A stretch of DNA of 42,300 nt from Deltaproteobacteria bacterium (lineage in GTDB: Bacteria; Myxococcota_A; Polyangia; Polyangiales; JADJMO01). Positions 7,984-17,359 of this stretch are shown here, piece after piece. The notes beneath the pieces were generated by a model. That model saw nothing but the letters and a program-made list of their open reading frames with translations. It was not told the DNA's origin and searched no databases. Within the stretch, counting starts at the first letter, position 1; every line of letters begins with the position of its first letter. The translations under genes and the position numbers were made by a program. Location: positions 1-42,300 of the forward strand of contig JALHOE010000060.1 of NCBI GenBank assembly GCA_022843175.1. The letters are read 5' to 3'.

Positions 7984-8212
7984 AGATGTCCAGTATTCGA
8001 ATACGGCGTCGACTGTCGAGCCCTCGGTCAGGGCCGCATGACAACCATCAGCCTCGCCTCGCGAATGGGCCGCGCGGTGGTGCGGTTCCTCAACAGTCCA
8101 CTCAGCCGCATACACTCACGCGCAAGACATCCGTCATGTCATGGGCCCGCGCACGGTCGTAGCGTCACCCGCGAACCGCCGCCGTTCGGCGACGAGATCG
8201 GAGCTCTCCCCC
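7984..8212. promoter_or_regulatory. Divergent promoter region between the heme-copper operon and the fasciclin gene
   Basis: This 229-bp non-coding stretch separates genes read in opposite directions, so it must hold both promoters. Two inverted repeats stand out. One is the AT-rich 12-bp perfect palindrome GTATTCGAATAC at 7993-8004, ten bases before the predicted operon start. The other is GACAT-CCGTC-ATGTC at 8126-8140. Either could be an operator for the operon's Rrf2 protein or for the Crp/Fnr regulators encoded nearby. I saw no clean TTGAT-N4-ATCAA site. Confidence 0.4.
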
Positions 8213-8752
8213 ATGAAGACGTACCCGTTCGTCCTGACGCTGGCCCTCCTCGGCTGCGAGCGCGAGGCCACGACGCCCGAGGCTGCCCAAGCGCCCACCC
8301 CGCCCGCCGCCGCACCGGTCGCGCCGGCCGTGAAGTCTGCCGGCAACACCGTCGTCGACATCGCCGTCGGCTCGAAGGATCACACGACGCTCGTGACCGC
8401 GCTCAAGGCCGCCGACCTGGTGACGTCGCTGGCGAGCCCCGGCGGCGTCTACACCGTGTTCGCGCCGACCAACGCCGCGTTCGACAAGCTGCCCAAGGGG
8501 ACCGTCGAGGGCCTGCTCAAGCCGGAGAAGAAGGCTGACCTGACCAAGGTGCTCAAGCACCACGCCGCGGTGCCCATGCTCCGCGTTCAGGACATGCGCG
8601 ACGGTGAGACGCTGAGCATGGCCGACGGCACCAAGGTCACCTTCCACGTGAAGGACGGCAAGACCATGGTCAACGACGTGACGATCGTTGCGTCCTACTC
8701 CGCGATCAACGGCATCGTCCACGTCGTCGACGGCGTCATCCTGCCGAACTAG
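8213..8752 (+). CDS. Fasciclin (FAS1) domain lipoprotein
   Basis: This 179-residue protein starts with a short lipoprotein signal (MKTYPFVLTLALLGC, lipobox LLGC, Cys15) and an Ala/Pro-rich linker. One FAS1 domain fills about residues 45-178. The two FAS1 signatures are present: TVFAPTNAAFDKLP (H1) and INGIVHVVDGVILP (H2). FAS1 domains act in adhesion and surface binding. The protein would be anchored in the cell envelope. The ATG at 8213 is chosen because it opens the signal peptide. The upstream in-frame extension is Arg-rich and unlikely. Confidence 0.92.
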   Translation: MKTYPFVLTLALLGCEREATTPEAAQAPTPPAAAPVAPAVKSAGNTVVDIAVGSKDHTTLVTALKAADLVTSLASPGGVYTVFAPTNAAFDKLPKGTVEGLLKPEKKADLTKVLKHHAAVPMLRVQDMRDGETLSMADGTKVTFHVKDGKTMVNDVTIVASYSAINGIVHVVDGVILPN

Positions 8753-8801
8753 AACGGGGCCGATCCCGGACCGTGACGCGGGTAGCCTTGGGGATGACGC
8801 C

Positions 8802-9365
8802 ATGAACGAGCTCATCCCCGAGCAATTCCCCCGCATCGAAGGCGAGCGCGTGCGCCTCCGCGCGATCGTGCCGAGCGACGCGGCAGCCGTGCTCAGCCTC
8901 TACGGCGACAAGGACGCGAACCGTTTCGGCTACTCGCCAAAGATGGATTCGCTCGAGGACGCCCTGGAGTTGATCGCCGACATCCACGAGCTCGCGCGCA
9001 AGCGAACCCTCTTTCACTGCGGGGTCGCCGACCGCGCGACCGACGAGCTCATCGGCCACACCACGCTCTTCAACATCGCCGCCGAGCACCGCCGGGGCGA
9101 GATTGGCTACTCGATGCATCGGCGACGCTGGCGGCAGGGCCTCGCGACCGAGGCAGTGCGCTTGTTCGTCGGCTACGCCTTCGAGCAGTGCGGCCTCCGC
9201 CGCCTCGAGGCCGACGCCGACCCGCGCAACACCGCGTCGCTCCGCCTGCTCGAGAAGCTCGGCTTTCAACGCGAGGGTTACCTCCGCGAGCGTTGGGAGC
9301 TCGCGGGGGAGATTCAGGACGGCGTCCTGTTTGGGTTGCTGAAGCGCGACTTCGTTTCGCCGTAA
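8802..9365 (+). CDS. GNAT acetyltransferase, RimJ/RimL type
   Basis: This 187-residue protein has the layout of the RimJ/RimL/SpeG group: an N-terminal RIEGERVRLRAI strand, a central EIGYSMHRRRWRQGLATEA region holding the acetyl-CoA-binding Q/RxxGxA motif (RQGLATEA), and the late DPRNTASLRLLEKLGF motif typical of the group. These enzymes acetylate protein N-termini or small amines; the substrate cannot be told. It lies 49 bp after the fasciclin gene on the same strand and meets the fnr-like gene tail to tail with a 10-bp gap. Confidence 0.9.
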   Translation: MNELIPEQFPRIEGERVRLRAIVPSDAAAVLSLYGDKDANRFGYSPKMDSLEDALELIADIHELARKRTLFHCGVADRATDELIGHTTLFNIAAEHRRGEIGYSMHRRRWRQGLATEAVRLFVGYAFEQCGLRRLEADADPRNTASLRLLEKLGFQREGYLRERWELAGEIQDGVLFGLLKRDFVSP

Positions 9366-9375
9366 ACGCCGAGGC

Positions 9376-10038
9376 TCAAGCGATGCGCTCGTCGGGCTCC
9401 TGCTCTTGGCGGGGGTCGCGTCGAGTGATCGTCGCGAGGCGCTCGAGGAGCGGACGGTCGAGGATCGCGATGCGATTGCGGGTGGCCGCGATCGCGCCGC
9501 GCAGCTTGAGCGAAGCGATCGCGCGCGAGAGCGTCTCGGGAGCGATCCCGAGCAGCGCGGCGATCACGCGGCGCGGGAGCTCTTGCGAGTCGTGCTCGAG
9601 GATCCACGTCGCGGTGCGGCTCACCGCGTTGCCGTCGCTGCCCGCGGAGCGCGGCGCGGGCACCGAGGAAGCGAGCATCGTCATGACGACGTGCGCGGGT
9701 GAGCCCTCGGAGCCGAGCCACTCGCGGAGGCGATCGGTCGAGACCTCGCACAGCGTGGCGGCCGTCATCGCGCGCGCTGCGTCCGCGTAGCGGGGACGCA
9801 CGAGCGCTTCGACGCCGATCAACGAGCCGGGGTGGACGACGTCGCGGACGACGTCGTTGCCCGAGCGCGTGGAGCGCACCAGGAGGACGGTGCCGCGTTT
9901 GACGAATCGGACGCTCTCCGCGGTCGCGTCCTCGCCGTGAATGGTGTCTCCCGCGGCGAAGCGGCGCGGGAGGAACGGGCACGGGCGCGATGCGCGACCG
10001 AGCGGACAGCGTTCGCAGGCGGTGATTCCGGGCATCAT
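9376..10038 (-). CDS. FNR-like Crp-family regulator with a probable [4Fe-4S] site
   Basis: This 220-residue regulator has an N-terminal cysteine group C8-x2-C11-x8-C20 and a further cysteine at 97 (TLCEVS). These sit at the same places as C20/C23/C29 and C122 of E. coli FNR, so an oxygen- or NO-sensitive cluster is likely. A cyclic-nucleotide-type beta barrel follows. The C-terminal helix-turn-helix carries ETLSR (168-172), matching the ExxSR recognition helix that in FNR reads TTGAT half-sites. The spacing between C11 and C20 is longer than in FNR. It may control the nearby NO-reductase-like operon, but no site was found. Confidence 0.85.
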   Translation of the reverse strand: MMPGITACERCPLGRASRPCPFLPRRFAAGDTIHGEDATAESVRFVKRGTVLLVRSTRSGNDVVRDVVHPGSLIGVEALVRPRYADAARAMTAATLCEVSTDRLREWLGSEGSPAHVVMTMLASSVPAPRSAGSDGNAVSRTATWILEHDSQELPRRVIAALLGIAPETLSRAIASLKLRGAIAATRNRIAILDRPLLERLATITRRDPRQEQEPDERIA

Positions 10039-10123
10039 GACGGCAGCATGTCCGATTACTCCCCTCTCTCGGGATGACCGATCTCAGCGCGCAAGAGACG
10101 CGCGGCCGCGCAAGAGCTGCGCG

Positions 10124-10882
10124 TCAAAGGCTTCGCTCGCCGTCGTCGCGGGCGTAGGTGGCGCGGACCAGGGTCTCCGGCTGGTGGATCTGGAATCCGC
10201 TCGAGGTGGTCTCGACGACTCCGGCCTTTTCCCAGGCGCGGATGGTGCGAATGGTGGTCTCGACCCGGGCGCCGATCAGGCAGGCGAGCTCGGTGCGCGA
10301 GAGGCAGACCGGGATCCCGATCGAGCCGTCCTCGGCCTCGTCGCCGAACCGCTCGGCGAGCCCGAGGAGGAGCGTCGCCAGGCGCTTGGGCACCGAGCCC
10401 GCGCTCATGATGCGGATCTTCTCCTGGAGCATCTGCGTGTGCTCGACGAGGGTGCGGCTCATCGAGCCCGCGAAGTCGGGGCGGGCGTTCATGGCCGCGA
10501 GCACCGGCTCGGCCGGAACCCTGAGAATCTCGGCACTCTCCGAGCAGACGATGGCCGCGGCCGGGTACGGCCGACGCCCGATCACCGCCACGTCTCCGAT
10601 GCTCTCGTGCGGGCCGAAGAGCGCGACGATGGCCTCGGTCCCGTCGGCCGCTGTGCGGATGATCTTGAAGAGCCCCGAGAGGATGAGCGTGAAATGCGTG
10701 GGCGGATCGCCGGCCGACCACAGGCGCTCACCGGCGGTCAGCCGCCGAGCCGTGGCGAGCCGAGCGATGTCGGACAACGCGCCGCGTTCAAGTCCGGAGA
10801 ACAGCCTGGAGGCCGCGAGGAGCTTCTCCGTTCGCCCCATCGCCACGGCGGGCGCCGATACGGTCGACATGCCATCGGTCAT
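10124..10882 (-). CDS. Crp/Fnr-family transcriptional regulator
   Basis: This protein of about 252 residues has a cyclic-nucleotide-binding-like N-terminal barrel (LFSGLERGALSDIA, GERLWSAGDPP, then a GPHESIGDVAV region). A long dimer helix follows, then a winged helix (LSRTELACLIGARVETTIRT). It lacks the N-terminal cysteine cluster of its neighbour, so it would sense something else, such as a cyclic nucleotide or heme ligand. The start is uncertain. ATG 10882 is the first ATG, GTG 10900 and ATG 10870/10840 are possible, and none has a clear ribosome site. It is divergent from the CBS-domain gene. Confidence 0.85.
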   Translation of the reverse strand: MTDGMSTVSAPAVAMGRTEKLLAASRLFSGLERGALSDIARLATARRLTAGERLWSAGDPPTHFTLILSGLFKIIRTAADGTEAIVALFGPHESIGDVAVIGRRPYPAAAIVCSESAEILRVPAEPVLAAMNARPDFAGSMSRTLVEHTQMLQEKIRIMSAGSVPKRLATLLLGLAERFGDEAEDGSIGIPVCLSRTELACLIGARVETTIRTIRAWEKAGVVETTSSGFQIHQPETLVRATYARDDGERSL

Positions 10883-11001
10883 GTACAAGATGCGCGCCAC
10901 ACAGCCGGAGCCGTCCCGGCATGCGATCTGCTGCCTCCCCGGAGGCCGATCCTCGCCGTCACACGACGCTACCGGACCGAGCTGTTGCTGGGAGGGGACT
11001 C

Positions 11002-11448
11002 ATGCGCGTTCGAGAGCTCTGCAAGCGTCTGGTGATCACGATAGATCCGCGCGAGAACGTGCTCGCGGCGGCGAAGAAGATGCGCGACCACCACGTCGGC
11101 GACGTCATCGTCACCGATCCGGTGCGCGGCACGGTGATCGGCATCGTCACCGACCGCGATCTCGTGGTCGGCCTGCTCGCCAAGGAGGTGACCGATCTCG
11201 CGCGCATCGAGGTGCGCGACGTGATGCGGACCGAGCTCGTGACGGCGACCGAGGACGAGGACGTCGACGACGTGCTCCGCCGGATGAGACAGTTCGCGGT
11301 TCGCCGCGTCCCGGTGGTCGGCCCCAACGACGAGATCGTCGGGCTGCTCGCGATCGACGACGTGATCGAGTGGCTGCGCGAGGAGCTGAGCGAGGTCGCC
11401 GCCGTCGCCCGCCGCCAGCGCCACAGCGAGTCGGTCGCGCGCCCCTAG
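11002..11448 (+). CDS. Tandem CBS-domain protein
   Basis: This 148-residue protein is made of two CBS motifs (about 8-62 and 72-128). Each has the usual pattern: ENVLAAAKKMRDHHVGDVIV with GIVTDRDL, and EDVDDVLRRMRQFAVRRVPVV with GLLAIDDV. A stand-alone CBS pair of this type binds adenine nucleotides and acts as a small energy-state switch. GGGAGGGG lies before the ATG at 11002, which supports this start over an upstream in-frame one. Its partner is unknown. It is divergent from a Crp-family gene and ends 5 bp from the convergent barrel gene. Confidence 0.92.
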   Translation: MRVRELCKRLVITIDPRENVLAAAKKMRDHHVGDVIVTDPVRGTVIGIVTDRDLVVGLLAKEVTDLARIEVRDVMRTELVTATEDEDVDDVLRRMRQFAVRRVPVVGPNDEIVGLLAIDDVIEWLREELSEVAAVARRQRHSESVARP

Positions 11449-11453
11449 ACCGC

Positions 11454-12062
11454 TCAGAAGAACGTCACGCCCGCGTCGAGCATCAGGCCCATGGTCGTGA
11501 AGCCGACGCGGTGCGTGTCGGTCTGCGTGCTGCTCGTGCCGCTGAACCAGCCGGTCGAGGTGTACGTCGAGGTCTTGCTGAAACGCAGCAGATCGGATTC
11601 GAGGGTCGCGGTGCCGCCGAACTGGAAGCGGCGCGCGCCAGAGCCGATCTGATAGCTCACCCGCGAGCGCCCGCCGGCGAACGGCGTCGACCCGCTGACG
11701 CCGGGATCGCTGCTGAGGATCCCGCTACCGACGCCCTCGTAGTGGTGCACGCCGAACACGCCGAGGAGATCGAGCCCGAGGCCGTTGTCGTGGCGGTAGG
11801 AGACGCCGCCGAGGACGCCCGCGCCGACGCGCGCGGCGAAGAGAGCGCTGGCCTCCGCGGTGGCGCCGGCTCCGAACATGCCGCTCCGCGCGAGGGCGCT
11901 CACGCCGATCAACGCGCCCGCATAGCCGCCGCCGCCGGTGCCGCCGACGTGGCCGGTGACGTCGACGCTGGAGGAAGAGGGCGAGAGCGGCGCGGTGTCG
12001 GCGGCGCCGGCGCTCGTCGCAGCGAGGAGGATGGTGGCGAGAGCGGCGAGGGGTGCGTGCAT
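11454..12062 (-). CDS. Predicted outer-membrane beta-barrel protein
   Basis: This 202-residue protein begins with a Sec signal peptide (MHAPLAALATILLAATSAGA, cleavage near AGA-AD). Alternating polar and hydrophobic strands rich in Gly, Ser and Thr follow. It ends in VTFF, a terminal aromatic residue of the kind the Bam machinery recognises. These features point to an 8-10-strand barrel, but no family is recognised. GAGGGG precedes the ATG at 12062. A flexible Ser-rich stretch (PLSPSSSSVD) follows the signal. Confidence 0.65.
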   Translation of the reverse strand: MHAPLAALATILLAATSAGAADTAPLSPSSSSVDVTGHVGGTGGGGYAGALIGVSALARSGMFGAGATAEASALFAARVGAGVLGGVSYRHDNGLGLDLLGVFGVHHYEGVGSGILSSDPGVSGSTPFAGGRSRVSYQIGSGARRFQFGGTATLESDLLRFSKTSTYTSTGWFSGTSSTQTDTHRVGFTTMGLMLDAGVTFF

Positions 12063-12179
12063 GGACAGCCCCTCAGCAGCGGCTGTGCCACCACGATTTC
12101 CCGTAGTTTCTCGCGAGGAGTAGCCGGAGACAGCGTGGTGAAACGACGACAGGTGCCGTGCGGCGACGCGTAGAGCGCT

Positions 12180-13223
12180 TCACTCCGCGTTCGGGAGCTT
12201 AACGGTCGTAACAATCGGGTAGTGGTCCGACGGATAGCGCCCGGCCTCGTTGTAGTGATCGATGTGGGCGCCGAGCACGTCCTTCGTCGCCATGTAGATG
12301 TAGTCGATCTTGTCGCCCTTGATGGCGCCGCTGAAGCCGTGCGCGGTTCGCGCGTTGGGGTCTCCGGGGTGGAGCACGCGGAAGGTGTCGAACAGCGGAA
12401 TGGGGTTGGCCGCGCCGTCGATCTTCGCGTCGCCCTTGAAGTAGCGGGTGACGACGTTGTCCTCTTGCACGTTCAGATCGCCCATCACCAGGAACGCCGC
12501 CTTCGGCGTGCGCTTCTGGATGGTGTTCATCATGAGCAGCGCGCTCTTCTCGCGCGCGTTCTGCGACGCGTGATCGAAGTGCGTGTTGTAGAGATAGAAC
12601 TCGTACTTGGTGGCCTTCACCGAGAAGAGTCCCCACGTCACCACGCGTGGGTGCTCGTTGCCCCACGTCGCCGAGCCGGGCTCGTTGGGCTTGCCCGAGA
12701 GCCAGAACGTCCCCGAGTCCTTGAGCGCGAGCGTCTCGCTGCGGTAGAGGATCGCGCAGTGCTCGCCATCGGTCTTGCCGTCGCGCGCGCCGACGCCGAT
12801 GCGCTTGTAGCCGGGCACCGCGTCCATGATCGCGGAGATCTGGAACCCGAGATCTTCCTGCAGTCCGACGAGATCTGCGTCTTGGTTCCTCACCACCTTG
12901 AAGACCATGTCCCGGCGGAGCGGCCACGCGTCCGGCCCGTCGGCGGCGGTGCCGACGCGGATGTTGAAGGACATGGCCTTGAGCTTCGGCCCGGGAGTGG
13001 GCGGGGCGGCGGTGTCGGCCGCGGCCTCGGCGACGCGGGTGTCCTCGACGATGGCTGCGTCGGCGGCGACCACGGTGTCTTCGACCTCGACCGCTGCGTC
13101 CTCGCGCGCGCCGGTATCGGAGAGCTCGGCGACATCGGGCTCGTCGCTCGCCGTGGTGGCGGCGTCGCCGCACGCGGTGAGGGAGAGCAGGGCGGAAGAG
13201 AGGAAGAGGCTACGGAGCTGCAC
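12180..13223 (-). CDS. Endonuclease/exonuclease/phosphatase-family lipoprotein
   Basis: This 347-residue protein starts at a GTG at 13223 with a lipoprotein signal (lipobox LTAC, Cys18), then an Asp/Glu/Ala/Thr-rich linker to about residue 78. The EEP domain follows with its usual catalytic blocks: SFNIR (N87), LQE (E123), NTHFDH (H225), GDLN (D259, N261) and a terminal SDHYP (D333, H334). The fold covers DNases, sphingomyelinases and inositol phosphatases. The WGNEHPR-like segment and NTHFDH spacing resemble secreted phosphodiesterases. The substrate is unknown. An ATG at 13277 would add 18 residues and bury the lipobox, so I prefer the GTG. Confidence 0.88.
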   Translation of the reverse strand: MQLRSLFLSSALLSLTACGDAATTASDEPDVAELSDTGAREDAAVEVEDTVVAADAAIVEDTRVAEAAADTAAPPTPGPKLKAMSFNIRVGTAADGPDAWPLRRDMVFKVVRNQDADLVGLQEDLGFQISAIMDAVPGYKRIGVGARDGKTDGEHCAILYRSETLALKDSGTFWLSGKPNEPGSATWGNEHPRVVTWGLFSVKATKYEFYLYNTHFDHASQNAREKSALLMMNTIQKRTPKAAFLVMGDLNVQEDNVVTRYFKGDAKIDGAANPIPLFDTFRVLHPGDPNARTAHGFSGAIKGDKIDYIYMATKDVLGAHIDHYNEAGRYPSDHYPIVTTVKLPNAE

Positions 13224-13338
13224 GCCCTTCGATTCGCAACAAACCGGCCAGCGAAAAAGACGCAAGAAGCCGCGCATTTCACCGGTCACAAGAGTGACCG
13301 GGGAATCGACCGAGTGACACCCTACGAAGGTGCCGCCC

Positions 13339-13402
13339 GAGCCGCGACCGTCAGGGAGCGGGTTGTAACGCACGACAACCCGCTCGCTCACGCTCGCGGC
13401 TC
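13339..13402. repeat. Long imperfect inverted repeat (REP-like element)
   Basis: Arms at 13339-13366 and 13375-13402 are 28 nt each, pair at 25 positions, and enclose an 8-nt loop. With one bulge the pairing extends to about 13329-13416. The core CGCTCACGCTCGCGGCTC resembles dispersed palindromes found between genes in some planctomycete and myxobacterial genomes. It lies between the EEP lipoprotein gene and the fusA terminator and codes for nothing recognisable. Confidence 0.75.
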
Positions 13403-13428
13403 CGGCGGCAACCGTCGTCAAAAGCGAA

Positions 13429-13454
13429 GAGGCGCCCGATCGCTCGGACGCCTC
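13429..13454 (-). terminator. Rho-independent-type terminator of fusA
   Basis: A 10-bp stem with one mismatch (GAGGCGCCCG with CGGACGCCTC, loop ATCGCT) lies 22 bp beyond the fusA stop. On the minus strand it is followed by the T-rich tract TTCGCTTTTG. Confidence 0.7.
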
Positions 13455-13476
13455 TCCTCGCACGACGCTCCGGCGA

Positions 13477-15615
<2,139 letters not shown>

Positions 15616-15836
15616 GGGAGTTCTCTCTTCGTAAAGGGGGCGCCGGGGCGCCCGGAACGGGGGCGCTCAGTTACCACGTCGGCGGCCAGTTGTAGCGATC
15701 ACCCAGCGGGCCCACGGCTGAGACCGCAAAATTCGCGGAAAAATGCCCGTTCCGACCTCGGCGGGAGGGCCGGATCCGGGCCCCGGCCCGGCCCGACGGG
15801 TCATCCGGCACCCCTCGGCGGGGATACGCTGCGGCG

Positions 15837-16421
15837 ATGCCTCTCTCGCCCATTTACGACGAGGCCCTCGGGTTCGCTGCCGCGTTGCACCGCAGCCAGA
15901 CGCGCAAGGGCACGCCCGTCCCCTACATCTCGCATTTGCTCTCGGTCTCCGCCCTCGTGATCGAATACGGCGGCGACGAGACCGCCGCGATCGCCGCGCT
16001 GCTCCACGACGCGCTCGAGGACCAGGGCCGCGACGGGCAGACCGAGCGCGAGATCCGCGCGAGGTTCGGCGAGGAGGTGCTCGCGATCGTGAAGGGCTGC
16101 ACCGACACCGAAGCGACGCCCAAGCCGCCGTGGCGCGCGCGCAAGGAGGCCTACGTCGCGCACCTCGCGCACGCGTCGCCCCGCGTGCACCTCGTGTCGT
16201 GCGCCGACAAGCTGCACAACGCGCGCTCGATCGTCTCCGACCTGCGGGTGCTCGGCCACGCGCTGTGGTCGCGGTTCACCGGCGAGAAGGACGGCACGCT
16301 CTGGTACTACGACGCGCTCGCCCGGGCCTTCGCCAACGCCAGCATCGGCCCGCTCGCGGCGGAGCTGGAGCGAACGGTCGCGGAAATGCACGCGCTCGCA
16401 GCCCTCACTCCGCGCGCTTGA
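15837..16421 (+). CDS. HD-domain (p)ppGpp hydrolase-like protein (Mesh1/small alarmone hydrolase type)
   Basis: This 194-residue, hydrolase-only HD protein resembles the N-terminal domain of SpoT. The metal-binding histidines and aspartates are visible: H33 (ISHLL), H57-D58 with E61-D62 (LLHDALED), and D123 (CADKLHNAR). The RKGTPVPYISH block is typical of SpoT/Mesh1. No synthetase, TGS or ACT domain is attached, so it would only break down alarmones or a similar nucleotide. It ends 17 bp inside the convergent LysR gene. Specificity for (p)ppGpp is inferred; related proteins also act on NADPH. Confidence 0.88.
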   Translation: MPLSPIYDEALGFAAALHRSQTRKGTPVPYISHLLSVSALVIEYGGDETAAIAALLHDALEDQGRDGQTEREIRARFGEEVLAIVKGCTDTEATPKPPWRARKEAYVAHLAHASPRVHLVSCADKLHNARSIVSDLRVLGHALWSRFTGEKDGTLWYYDALARAFANASIGPLAAELERTVAEMHALAALTPRA

Positions 16422-17289
16422 GCGCCGCCGAGAGCCGCTCGAGCACCCGCTCCGCCCCCGCGCGCACCTGCAGCAGCCGCGGCGACCACGCGAGGTGCAG
16501 CCGCGACGCGTGCCGCCCCGCGACCGTCACCGATCGAAACCGCGAGACCGGGAGCTCACCTGCCGCCCACGTGGGCAGGAGCCCCGCGAACGCGCCCGAT
16601 TGCACCGCGCGCAGCACCTGGGGGAACGACTCGCAGCGCAGCGCGATCTTCAGCGTCTTCCCTCGCTTGCCCGCGTGCTCGTTGAGGCGCGCGAGGAAGT
16701 CGGTGTCGGCAATTTGCAGCGCCACGGGGACCTTGAACAGGAGCTCGTCGTCGGCGACACCCCGCCCGAGCGCGCGCGGCACAAACAGCGCGTGCTCGAC
16801 CGAGCCGATGAGGTGGCGGCTCAGCTCCTTGCGCACGTCGTCCGCGCGGACGATGCCGAAGTCGGCGCTGCCGTCGAGCAGCCGCGCGACGACGTCCTCG
16901 GCGGGGAGCGCGACGATCTCGAACGCGGCCCCGACCTCGGCGATGCGCGGGAGCACGAGCCAGTGCAGCACCGCGTCGCCGGCGGCGAGCACGAAGGTGG
17001 GCGTGGACTCGGCGGCCTGCCCCGCTTGGAGGTCGACGAGGCCGGCGAACGTCCAGCGAATGTGCTCGGCGAGGCGCCGCCCGTGTTCGTTGAGCACGCG
17101 CCGCCCGCCGCGCCGCTCCATGAGCGGGCGACCGAAGAACGCCTCGAGCTCGCCGAGCTGCCGGCTCAATTGGCTCTGACGCGTGGCGCTGCCCCGCGAC
17201 GCGCGAGAGATTCCGCCCGCGTCGGCGATCGCGAGAAAGGCGCGCAATCGCTCGAGCGAGAGCCCGCTGTGGGCCAGTAGCTCGGACAT
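16405..17289 (-). CDS. LysR-family transcriptional regulator
   Basis: This 294-residue regulator has the usual LysR layout. The N-terminal winged helix (SLERLRAFLAIADAGGISRA, then RQSQLSRQLGELEAFFGRPL) is followed by a periplasmic-binding-protein-like effector domain. The ATG at 17289 is chosen because longer in-frame starts would run into the divergent gene. The gene faces an HDAC-like deacetylase, and a perfect 18-bp palindrome lies 19-36 bp before its start, the normal layout for a LysR protein that controls itself and its neighbour. The effector is unknown. Its 3' end overlaps the HD-domain gene by 17 bp. Confidence 0.92.
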   Translation of the reverse strand: MSELLAHSGLSLERLRAFLAIADAGGISRASRGSATRQSQLSRQLGELEAFFGRPLMERRGGRRVLNEHGRRLAEHIRWTFAGLVDLQAGQAAESTPTFVLAAGDAVLHWLVLPRIAEVGAAFEIVALPAEDVVARLLDGSADFGIVRADDVRKELSRHLIGSVEHALFVPRALGRGVADDELLFKVPVALQIADTDFLARLNEHAGKRGKTLKIALRCESFPQVLRAVQSGAFAGLLPTWAAGELPVSRFRSVTVAGRHASRLHLAWSPRLLQVRAGAERVLERLSAALKRAE

Positions 17290-17307
17290 GACTCCATGGT
17301 AATGCAG

Positions 17308-17325
17308 CATGCAATCACTTGCATG
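17308..17325. promoter_or_regulatory. Perfect palindrome, likely LysR operator
   Basis: CATGCAA-TCAC-TTGCATG has 7-bp perfect arms. It lies between the divergent LysR and deacetylase genes, 18 bp from the LysR start and 34 bp before the deacetylase start. LysR-type boxes are short interrupted dyads in just this position. Confidence 0.6.
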
Positions 17326-17359
17326 GTGGGCCATGTCTGCGATGGCCATGCTCTCCGGC

